From: a virus | Length of the DNA: 32,405 bases | Reading direction: 5' to 3' (one strand) | Virus record (IMG/VR): IMGVR_UViG_3300033993_002892 | Span: 1-32,405 of that record | In this document: positions 12,882 to 18,932 of the stretch, one piece after another | How the letters are laid out: every line of letters begins with the position of its first letter | Position numbering within the stretch: position 1 is the first letter of the stretch | Notes under the pieces: generated by a model | Told to the model about the DNA's origin: nothing | Seen by the model: the letters and a program-made list of their open reading frames with translations, nothing else | The model's database searches: none | Position numbers and translations under genes: made by a program

Positions 12882-14086
12882 TGTCATATTTAAAACAAAT
12901 AATTAAAAAAGAACTTATCAGTGAAGGTTTTTTTAAAGATATGGTTAAAAAATCTTTTAAAAAAAATAATGAGGCCCTTGAACAAAAGGTTCAACATATT
13001 GATGATATTTTTGATGAATTAAAAAAACAAAGTGTTATACCTACTGAAGATAGTCTTGTAACTTCAAAAAAAGGTAAAAAGTATTTAGCTTCTAGCCCAC
13101 AAGGTAAAATGATATTAACTAACAGTGAATATCAAAAAATAATTAATTTACTTGAATTAATCTTAACGTCTGAAAAAAGTGATAATTTAAATTTTGATTT
13201 ATTAAAAAGAAATTTTAGTAATATTCTTTTAAGTAAAGGTGAAAGAACTAAAAATGTTATTAAGTATCTTGAAAAAGTCGTTAAATCTTTAGAAAAAAGG
13301 TTTAGTTACGAAAAGAATTTACCAGCCGAAGAATACTACGAACCTGAAGAGGAAGAAAAATCAGAAATACCAAGAAAACAATATATTAAAGAAAAAAATG
13401 CGTTACAAGTTGAGTTACTTAAAATGCAAGAATGGTTAAAAAAACAAGGTAGTTCTGTTATTATTGTTTTTGAAGGTCGTGACACCGCAGGTAAAGGTTC
13501 AACTATTAAAAAATTTACTGAACATTTAGACCCAAGATTCTACAAAGTTGTTACAAAAGGAATCCCAACAGCTGAAGAAAGAAAAGATTGGTTTGGTCGT
13601 TATAGAAGTGATATTGAACCAGGAAAGATTATTTTCTTTGATAGAAGTTGGTATAATCGTGGTATTGTAGAACCTGTTATGGGTTACTCTTCTTATGAAG
13701 AATATGAATCTTTTATGGCTCAAGTTAATAGTTTTGAAAAAGAATTAGTTTCTAGTGGTAATTTTTTAATTAAATTTTGGTTATCCGTAACTAAAGAAAC
13801 TCAAGCTAGAAGATTTAAGATGAGACAAACTTCTCCTTTAGCTTATTGGAAGTATAGTCCTAATGATGCTAAAGCTCAAGAGATGTGGGACCAATATACC
13901 AAATATAAAAATAGAGTTTTAAAATTAACTTCAACTTCTCAAGCACCTTGGATTGTTGTTGATTCTAATGATAAACGTATTTCAGGTTTAAATGCTATGA
14001 GATATGTATTGAATCAAGTACCTTATGAAGGTAAAAACGAAACAGTTATTGGTGAACCTTATCCTGAGGCGGTAACAAAAATTTAA
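12881..14086 (+). CDS. ppk2: Polyphosphate kinase 2 with N-terminal extension
   Basis: Protein of 401 aa. Residues 165-385 are a complete PPK2 domain: Walker A EGRDTAGKG at 198-206, IPTAEERKDWFGRY near 228-241, Walker B DRSWYNRG at 254-261, and the lid KMRQTSPLAYWKYSP at 313-327. PPK2 moves phosphate between polyphosphate and nucleotides, so it could regenerate NTPs from host polyphosphate. The first ~160 residues are extra: a tag MSYLKQIIKKELISEG with possible cuts at KKE or ISE, then a helical, charged region. A tag plus linker ahead of a full enzyme is what a virion-packaged enzyme would look like. It converges with the LpxH-like gene with 4 bases of overlap. Confidence 0.9.
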   Translation: MSYLKQIIKKELISEGFFKDMVKKSFKKNNEALEQKVQHIDDIFDELKKQSVIPTEDSLVTSKKGKKYLASSPQGKMILTNSEYQKIINLLELILTSEKSDNLNFDLLKRNFSNILLSKGERTKNVIKYLEKVVKSLEKRFSYEKNLPAEEYYEPEEEEKSEIPRKQYIKEKNALQVELLKMQEWLKKQGSSVIIVFEGRDTAGKGSTIKKFTEHLDPRFYKVVTKGIPTAEERKDWFGRYRSDIEPGKIIFFDRSWYNRGIVEPVMGYSSYEEYESFMAQVNSFEKELVSSGNFLIKFWLSVTKETQARRFKMRQTSPLAYWKYSPNDAKAQEMWDQYTKYKNRVLKLTSTSQAPWIVVDSNDKRISGLNAMRYVLNQVPYEGKNETVIGEPYPEAVTKI

Positions 14087-14793
14087 ACAAAAATAATTTT
14101 CCAATTACCTTCAAAATCCTCAACCAAACAGGTAGAATTTTCACAAAAATCACCAGAGTTCATATAATCAGCCTCCAGTTTTGGTTGGTGTATATGTCCA
14201 CACACAGCAACATCATAACCTTTTTGTTTTGTTAAATCTTTAGCATTTTTTTCAAAATCTGAAACAAAATTAATGGCACTTTTAACACTTTGTTTAATTG
14301 TGTTTGCTAAGGAGTGGTAAGGTAAATTAAAAGTTTTTCTTATTTTATTATATATTGTATTTAATCTTATAACAAAATCGTAGGACCAACCACCCAAAAC
14401 AGCTAACCATCTAACCTCCATTATAACAAAATCTAAAACATCACCATGAAAACAGTAATATGTTCTACCATCAATACCGGTGTGTACATACTTTCTAACT
14501 ATTTGAATGTTGTTCATTGTAAAAGGTATAAAAGGTTTTAGAAAATCATCGTGATTACCTCTAATATAGATAACCTCACAACCTTTTTCAGACCTTTTCA
14601 TAAACTTTCTAAATATTTTTGTACAATCATCATTCCACTTACCTTTGTTTTTTAAGGCCCAACCATCAACAATATCACCATTTAATATTATTTTTTCTGA
14701 TTTATTTTCTTTTAAAAACTTTAATATTTTTTCTGTCTGTGATTGTCTTGCACCTAAATGTAAATCACTCATTATTATTGTTTTCCATTTCAT
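14083..14793 (-). CDS. LpxH-like metallophosphoesterase (UDP-2,3-diacylglucosamine diphosphatase-like)
   Basis: Protein of 236 aa. SDLHLGARQSQ at 8-18, LNGDIVDGWAL near 39-49, IRGNHDDFLKPF near 77-88, CFHGDVLD near 113-120 and VCGHIHQPKLE near 199-209 follow the order seen in LpxH-type enzymes, which cleave the pyrophosphate of UDP-diacylglucosamine in lipid A synthesis. Bacteroidota carry many homologues of unclear substrate. I start it at the ATG 14793, which overlaps the glycosyltransferase stop as ATGA. The pairing with a glycosyltransferase suggests action on a nucleotide sugar or membrane glycolipid precursor. Confidence 0.82.
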   Translation of the reverse strand: MKWKTIIMSDLHLGARQSQTEKILKFLKENKSEKIILNGDIVDGWALKNKGKWNDDCTKIFRKFMKRSEKGCEVIYIRGNHDDFLKPFIPFTMNNIQIVRKYVHTGIDGRTYYCFHGDVLDFVIMEVRWLAVLGGWSYDFVIRLNTIYNKIRKTFNLPYHSLANTIKQSVKSAINFVSDFEKNAKDLTKQKGYDVAVCGHIHQPKLEADYMNSGDFCENSTCLVEDFEGNWKIIFV

Positions 14794-15494
14794 GACCAAT
14801 AGTTTTTGTCGTGTTTAAAATAATCAGTATTATTTCTATTAATATAAGACCCAATAAAAATTTTAAGCATATAGAACAAACCTTTATTATCAAATCTTCG
14901 TGGTGTAGTGAAGACAACACTATCTAATACATCAAAATTACTTGAATTTATTTTACGTGTTAATTGGTAGTCTTCAGCAATAGTCAACTTTTCATCAAAC
15001 CCACCTATTTCTTTAAATTTTTCTGATTTGATTAACATAAAACCACCTAAACAAAATGGCGAGACCCACTTTGTGAGTTTTTGAAATTTATGAAATAAAT
15101 TATATATGGAATTATACCTACCATTTGATGTGTTAAATTTACAAGAAATTAAATCTTTATTTTTAGATTCTATATGTTTTATAGAATTTATTAGTAGTTC
15201 GTTGTCTAACAAAAATATGTCGGCATCTAAAAATAAAACATAAGGTGTTTTACAGAATTTAAAACCATTGTTTCTGGCCACAGAAGGTAAACCACCTTTT
15301 ACAACTTTAAGTTTAAAAAAATATTTATCCTCTTCTAATATTTTTTTAGTAAACTTATCATCCGATATATCAGCGACGATAACACTAACATTTTCTATGT
15401 CACTTTGGTGATTTAATAATTCTAAGGTTTTTTTAATTGTTAAACCTTCATTTTTACAGGGTATAACAATTGTTAATTTTTTAGATAAACTCAT
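14790..15494 (-). CDS. Family 2 glycosyltransferase
   Basis: Protein of 234 aa with the GT-A pattern of family 2: LTIVIPCKNEGLTIKKTLELL at 7-27 (first strand and nucleotide-binding turn, read in two pieces), SVARNNGFKFCKTPYVLFLDADIFL with the DxD-type metal site near 93-95, then GGFMLIKSEKFKEIGGFDE and the catalytic-base AEDYQL near 175-180. It should transfer a sugar from an NDP-sugar; there are no clear membrane spans. Together with the coupled LpxH-like gene it could alter host surface glycans or lipids, or glycosylate phage components. Confidence 0.88.
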   Translation of the reverse strand: MSLSKKLTIVIPCKNEGLTIKKTLELLNHQSDIENVSVIVADISDDKFTKKILEEDKYFFKLKVVKGGLPSVARNNGFKFCKTPYVLFLDADIFLLDNELLINSIKHIESKNKDLISCKFNTSNGRYNSIYNLFHKFQKLTKWVSPFCLGGFMLIKSEKFKEIGGFDEKLTIAEDYQLTRKINSSNFDVLDSVVFTTPRRFDNKGLFYMLKIFIGSYINRNNTDYFKHDKNYWS

Positions 15495-15549
15495 ACATAT
15501 AATTATCTTGGGTGTATATATGTCAAGTTAATTATATGTTAAATTCTAA

Positions 15550-16191
15550 CTAACCGTTTTGGTCTCTTCTTCTACGAGATTTACGTTTAGGTATAAATTT
15601 AAATGGTAACATATCAATTTTAATCAATATAGATTCAAATATGCCTTTTGTATACCAACCTTCTTCGTTAGGTAATGAAATATAATTACTGTCGGTAAAG
15701 TATTGATTGTAATCTAAAAACTCTAAAAGACCCCCTGTTGGTGGTTCCAATGGTTGTACTGTAACTAAATCTAAACCCATTGTTTGTGCAGCAACTCTTC
15801 TAGCTATAGGCAACATGATATTCCCAAAATCAGGTTGATTATTATCTTGTGGGGCTCTATAACCTTGATTTAAAATATTACCACCGATTTGGTTCCATCT
15901 GTTAAAAATTTCTTCTTGTCTATTGTTGTTGTAAAACCTTTGATTGTCATGTAAATCTCGGAGTGTTAGTTGGTCGATTTCGTTTCTTATATTTTCAGTC
16001 AGTAAAGCAGTTAATTCAGCCTCAGCATCTATATTATGAAAAGCAGTTATGTCTTGTGCCATTTCAGGAGTCCATACAGCTCTAATTCTACGAGTTTCAC
16101 CAACAACATTAACTGAAGTAAATCTAATGTTAATAGTTTCTTTATTTGTTGGGTCGACAAAACAAAATCCAGGTACTGATTTACTAATCAT
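15550..16191 (-). CDS. T4 major-capsid-derived protein with scrambled segments (213 aa)
   Basis: Residues 34-80 (RRIRAVWTPEMAQDI, then HNIDAEAELTALL, then IRNEIDQLTLRDL) match the central helix region of T4-type major capsid proteins, which read K-A-x-x-S/T-x-E-L-AQD...H-x-D-A-x-AEL...EI-x-x-EI. Residues 127-160 (LPIARRVAAQTMGLDLVTVQPL, read in two pieces, then PPTG and LDY) match the more N-terminal capsid block RR-x-x-x...D-x-x-x-VQP-M-x-x-PTG. In gp23 the second block comes before the first; here the order is reversed. The protein is far shorter than gp23 (521 aa) and ends in a basic tail KRKSRRRRD. It is coupled by ATGA to the gene upstream. Confidence 0.55.
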   Translation of the reverse strand: MISKSVPGFCFVDPTNKETINIRFTSVNVVGETRRIRAVWTPEMAQDITAFHNIDAEAELTALLTENIRNEIDQLTLRDLHDNQRFYNNNRQEEIFNRWNQIGGNILNQGYRAPQDNNQPDFGNIMLPIARRVAAQTMGLDLVTVQPLEPPTGGLLEFLDYNQYFTDSNYISLPNEEGWYTKGIFESILIKIDMLPFKFIPKRKSRRRRDQNG

Positions 16192-16412
16192 AACGTAATT
16201 GTACTATAGTATCTGTTATTTATGGTATTAATTCCGTATCTTGATAAAATACCCTGTCTAGGTTGGAAATCTGTCACAGGGTCAACACTTATATAAGGTA
16301 CCCAAACATATCCAGGGTTAATAAAACCCTCACCTTTGGTTCCGTATATAATAATCCATTCAGGACCACCCCTTAAAAAATTATGTTTCCTTATGTTTCT
16401 TTCAATGACCAT
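16188..16412 (-). CDS. Small protein matching the C-terminal part of T4-type major capsid proteins (74 aa)
   Basis: Residues 30-62 read F-INPGYVWVPYISVDPVTDF, then QPRQGILSRYGIN. This matches the C-terminal gp23 region with YYAPYV-x-L-x-P...FQP-x-x-G-F-x-TRYGI-x-IN. The residues before it (RGGPEWIIIYGTKGEGF) are not assigned. It has an ATATTTAT box five bases before the ATG and overlaps the next capsid-derived gene as ATGA, so both are kept as one intact operon rather than decayed debris. Order along the transcript is capsid C-terminal piece, then middle, then N-terminal piece. Confidence 0.55.
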   Translation of the reverse strand: MVIERNIRKHNFLRGGPEWIIIYGTKGEGFINPGYVWVPYISVDPVTDFQPRQGILSRYGINTINNRYYSTITL

Positions 16413-16417
16413 ATTAT

Positions 16418-16425
16418 ATAAATAT
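16418..16425 (-). promoter_or_regulatory. ATATTTAT box, 5 bases before the start at 16412
   Basis: Minus-strand TAATATTTATATAATATG. It lies against the stop of the Mom-like gene. Confidence 0.58.
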
Positions 16426-17159
16426 TACTCAACTTCTAATGAAACTGTACACTTAGGGCAAGGATAATCAATATTAAAACGTTTATCTTTTACAATTTTA
16501 GTTCCACCACAACAATCGTATTCTTTGGTGTCGGTTTTTTTAGGATAAGATTGTTGTTCGTATAAACATTTTAAGTTTTCATCTATGATATAAGAGTATC
16601 TGTGTTTTTGTGTTCTGTTAATCCAAACACCTACTTTATCTTTGGTCGGACCTCTTGGATTGACCTTCCATTCATTTTTTTCATTCAAATGAAAGAAGTC
16701 AGATTTTTTATCAGTTAAACCGTAATACCTGAAATTACAAACTTGATAGATACTACCGTTGTGACGACTATCGTCCGCTAAGGTTATAACTGCCCTAACA
16801 CCTTCTTTCTTCAATAACCTTATACTGTTACCCAATAGATAAGAAGTTGCATTAGTACCGTTTAAATCAGGTAATACACACAGTCTACTAAGTTCTAATA
16901 CTGTTTGGTCGGTATTGGGTAATCCGAACCAGCCTTTTAAGGCAACATTACCTTGTGGATTACTAAAGGTAGTTACACCCATTAATTCGTTTGTTTCCTT
17001 ATAGTATAAGCCAAAAGAAAACTTAGCAAAGAATTTAGCGTCACCCAAATAATGGTATGTCTTAACAAAGTCATAAGCCACTTTTTTATCAATTTGTTTA
17101 ATCACAAAAATTGTGTTCGCCTTTACTTCTCTAGTAATGAACTTTATAATATTATCCAT
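16425..17159 (-). CDS. Mom-like DNA modification protein (GNAT fold)
   Basis: Protein of 244 aa. The block VKTYHYLGDAKFFAKFSFGL near 32-51, then LMGVTTFSNPQG, LELSRLCVLPDL, NATSYLLGNSIRLLK and ITLADDSRHNGSIYQVCNFRYYG follows the layout of Mu Mom and its relatives, a GNAT-fold family that carbamoylmethylates adenine or makes similar changes to protect DNA from restriction. The C terminus adds a zinc-ribbon-like pair: DCCGG near 214 and YPCPKC near 233. A role in protecting phage DNA is likely; the exact modification is not readable. It faces the gene at 17219 divergently. Confidence 0.75.
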   Translation of the reverse strand: MDNIIKFITREVKANTIFVIKQIDKKVAYDFVKTYHYLGDAKFFAKFSFGLYYKETNELMGVTTFSNPQGNVALKGWFGLPNTDQTVLELSRLCVLPDLNGTNATSYLLGNSIRLLKKEGVRAVITLADDSRHNGSIYQVCNFRYYGLTDKKSDFFHLNEKNEWKVNPRGPTKDKVGVWINRTQKHRYSYIIDENLKCLYEQQSYPKKTDTKEYDCCGGTKIVKDKRFNIDYPCPKCTVSLEVE

Positions 17160-17193
17160 AGTTTAAGTTTAAACAATAAAAATTACAACCTAA

Positions 17194-17201
17194 ATATTTA
17201 T
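17194..17201 (+). promoter_or_regulatory. ATATTTAT box, 17 bases before the start at 17219
   Basis: Reads TAAATATTTATTAAAA. The spacing leaves a short leader. Confidence 0.45.
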
Positions 17202-17218
17202 TAAAAAAAGAATGTTAT

Positions 17219-17668
17219 ATGGCAGAAAAAATTTCAGAATTCAAACTACAAGAACCTTTAAGAACCAATAGATGGTTATTAAAAGCAGGTAAAGTACCAG
17301 TGTGGTTGGTTCGTTCCACAAACTTAGAGACCTTTGTTGAGAAGGGAAAAACTTATACAAAATTAAATTTTTCCTTATTAAACACGGTTGATTACACAAT
17401 AGTACCTGATGATGTTATTCAGTTAAGAAAAATTAAATTAGAATTTTTAGATTCAGTTGGTCACGTAATTAACGGTTACGACATGAATGTTGAATTTGAA
17501 AAAATGAGTTTAAAGTGTGATTATTCTGACGATGGTTTATTAACCCACAATTTTGTCTTCTACGTTAAAAATTTAAACCAACTTCATACCAATGTTGGTG
17601 AGGAATCTGAAAAAGAAATTGTAGAAAATTACAAGAACAATAAGAAAAAAGAAGAAGTGAGGATTTAG
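17219..17668 (+). CDS. Putative virion protein of unknown function (149 aa)
   Basis: Opens MAEKISEFKLQEPLRTNRWLL and is beta-rich through most of its length (VPVWLVRSTN, TKLNFSLLNTVDYTI, IQLRKIKLEFLDSVG, LLTHNFVFYVKNL), with a charged C-terminal tail. The PLRTNRWL opening and strand pattern remind me of small tail-associated proteins of T4-like phages, but I cannot name a family. It has an ATATTTAT box and ends in a terminator whose loop contains its stop codon. Confidence 0.6.
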   Translation: MAEKISEFKLQEPLRTNRWLLKAGKVPVWLVRSTNLETFVEKGKTYTKLNFSLLNTVDYTIVPDDVIQLRKIKLEFLDSVGHVINGYDMNVEFEKMSLKCDYSDDGLLTHNFVFYVKNLNQLHTNVGEESEKEIVENYKNNKKKEEVRI

Positions 17669-17682
17669 TCCTCATTTTTTTT
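17657..17682. terminator. Terminator with the stop codon in its loop
   Basis: TGAGGA / TCCTCA stem; the loop TTTAG (17664-17668) includes the TAG stop of the gene at 17219. A run of eight T follows. Confidence 0.85.
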
Positions 17683-17683
17683 A

Positions 17684-18025
17684 TTATTGGATACTTAAAA
17701 ATTTTTTAATTATATTTTTTAAAACCGATTCTTCCTGTCTGAGTAGATACGGCGGTATTTCTAAAGAACCAAAATCTTGCTTATATCTCATATCCCAATA
17801 TATTCTATCAACCAAATCTTTTTTATTACCCCTAACAGGATATGGTTTTTTGTCAATTATTATATATTTATCACCCATAAATTTTGACATGTTTTTTGGG
17901 TAATCGGTTAAAAGTTCATCAATAAACCCAATAGGGTAATATTTAGTTAAATTTTCTAAGAGGTCATCATGTAATAAATCATTGATTTCAGATTCTTTTA
18001 ATATTTTACGGATAATATTTCTCAC
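17684..18025 (-). CDS. Small protein with putative capsid-targeting N terminus, GTG start (113 aa)
   Basis: Starts with GTG: MRNIIRKILKESEIND. The tag fits the family, with a possible cut after ILKE. The rest is a helical/basic protein containing YYPIGFIDELLTDYPKN, GDKYIIIDKKPYPVRGN and RIYWDMRYKQDFGSLEIP; no family recognised. The GTG start is favoured because the ATATTTAT box lies four bases before it, with the same sequence context (GATATTTATAATT) as the boxes at 18085 and 30087. Confidence 0.62.
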   Translation of the reverse strand: MRNIIRKILKESEINDLLHDDLLENLTKYYPIGFIDELLTDYPKNMSKFMGDKYIIIDKKPYPVRGNKKDLVDRIYWDMRYKQDFGSLEIPPYLLRQEESVLKNIIKKFLSIQ

Positions 18026-18029
18026 AATT

Positions 18030-18037
18030 ATAAATAT
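18030..18037 (-). promoter_or_regulatory. ATATTTAT box, 4 bases before the GTG at 18025
   Basis: Minus-strand GATATTTATAATTGTG. It decides the start codon of the gene. Confidence 0.6.
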
Positions 18038-18060
18038 CTGTAAAAATTAAATAAAATTTT

Positions 18061-18080
18061 TAACAGTTTTTTCACTGTTA
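18061..18080. repeat. Inverted repeat between divergent genes
   Basis: TAACAGT / ACTGTTA with loop TTTTTC. It lies between the divergent ATATTTAT boxes at 18030 and 18085. It may be an operator or the left-hand edge of the homing endonuclease insertion. Confidence 0.5.
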
Positions 18081-18084
18081 TTAG

Positions 18085-18092
18085 ATATTTAT
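18085..18092 (+). promoter_or_regulatory. ATATTTAT box, 6 bases before the start at 18099
   Basis: Reads GATATTTATAATTATATGG, nearly identical to the box before the second GIY-YIG gene. Confidence 0.6.
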
Positions 18093-18098
18093 AATTAT

Positions 18099-18242
18099 AT
18101 GGGAAGAAAAAAGAAATATTTAACAGAGGAAGAAAAAATAGAGGCTAACAAACGTTGGTGCATGGAATATTATGAACGTAATAAGGAATTAGTACGTGAA
18201 AAAAATAAAAAAAGATACCATGAAAGAAAAAAAGGAAAATGA
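18099..18242 (+). CDS. Small basic leader protein of the homing endonuclease (47 aa)
   Basis: A 47-residue, highly charged protein: MGRKKKYLTEEEKIEANKRW, then MEYYERNKELVREKNKKRYH. The repeated YYERNKE...EKNKKRY style occurs in short helical DNA-binding extensions of phage homing endonucleases. It has its own box and overlaps the GIY-YIG gene by 23 bases in another frame. It may be a separate small DNA-binding partner, or a domain split from the nuclease by a frameshift. Confidence 0.55.
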   Translation: MGRKKKYLTEEEKIEANKRWCMEYYERNKELVREKNKKRYHERKKGK

Positions 18243-18918
18243 ATTCTATTATGTGTATAAACTAACTAACCCGATAACTGGTGAGTTTTATTTTGGTAGT
18301 AGGAAATCAAAAAAACAGCCACATGAGGATTATAAATATTTAGGTAGTATGAAGACTTGGATTATAGATAAGTCCGTTTTAGTTAAAACAATAATTAAAT
18401 CAGATTTTAAGTCACATGAAGAGTGTGTGATTTATGAAAGTGAAATTATACGTCTAAATATAAATGATATTTTAAATAGGAATTATAATATACCAAATGT
18501 TGGGTTTTATACTAAAGGTAAAAATTGTGGTGGTGATAAAAATTCATTTTACGGTAAAAAACATAGTGAAGAACATAAAAAACTTATATCTAATTTAACT
18601 AAAGGTGAGAAAAACCCATCCTATGGTAAAAAATGGGTTAATAACGGTAAAGAAACCATTTTAATAGAAAAAGAACGGTTAGGTTATTATTTAAACAATG
18701 GTTGGGTGTTTGGTAATTTAAATTCTGTCACATTTAACACTTCCAATAGAAAGTGGGTTAATAATGGTGAAAAAATGTTATATATAAAAGAAGAGGAATT
18801 AAGTTATTATTTAAATAATGGTTGGGTTTCAGGCCGTATTATTACAAATAAAATGTTAGAGGGCAACAAAAAAATAAGTCAAACTTTTAAACTTAGAAAA
18901 ACAAAAAAGGGTGAATAG
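18220..18918 (+). CDS. GIY-YIG homing endonuclease with NUMOD3-like and repeated Trp motifs
   Basis: From the ATG at 18220 the protein has 232 aa (a GTG at 18196 is possible). The GIY-YIG core is YYVYKLTN...FYFGSRKSKK. A NUMOD3-like stretch NSFYGKKHSEEHKKLIS follows near 108-124. Two copies of a ~30-residue unit, KWVNNG-x-x-x-x-x-I-x-x-E-x-x-x-YYLNNGWV-x-G, lie at about 140-170 and 181-211; this repeat is typical of the C-terminal DNA-binding part of such nucleases. It should nick a specific site and spread by homing. The stop codon lies in the loop of a terminator. Confidence 0.85.
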   Translation: MKEKKENEFYYVYKLTNPITGEFYFGSRKSKKQPHEDYKYLGSMKTWIIDKSVLVKTIIKSDFKSHEECVIYESEIIRLNINDILNRNYNIPNVGFYTKGKNCGGDKNSFYGKKHSEEHKKLISNLTKGEKNPSYGKKWVNNGKETILIEKERLGYYLNNGWVFGNLNSVTFNTSNRKWVNNGEKMLYIKEEELSYYLNNGWVSGRIITNKMLEGNKKISQTFKLRKTKKGE

Positions 18919-18932
18919 TTCACCCTTTTTTT
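18903..18932. terminator. Bidirectional terminator, stop codon in loop
   Basis: GGGTGAA / TTCACCC stem with loop TAG (18916-18918), which is the stop of the homing endonuclease gene; A and T runs flank it. It separates this gene from the convergent Ro60 gene. Confidence 0.88.
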
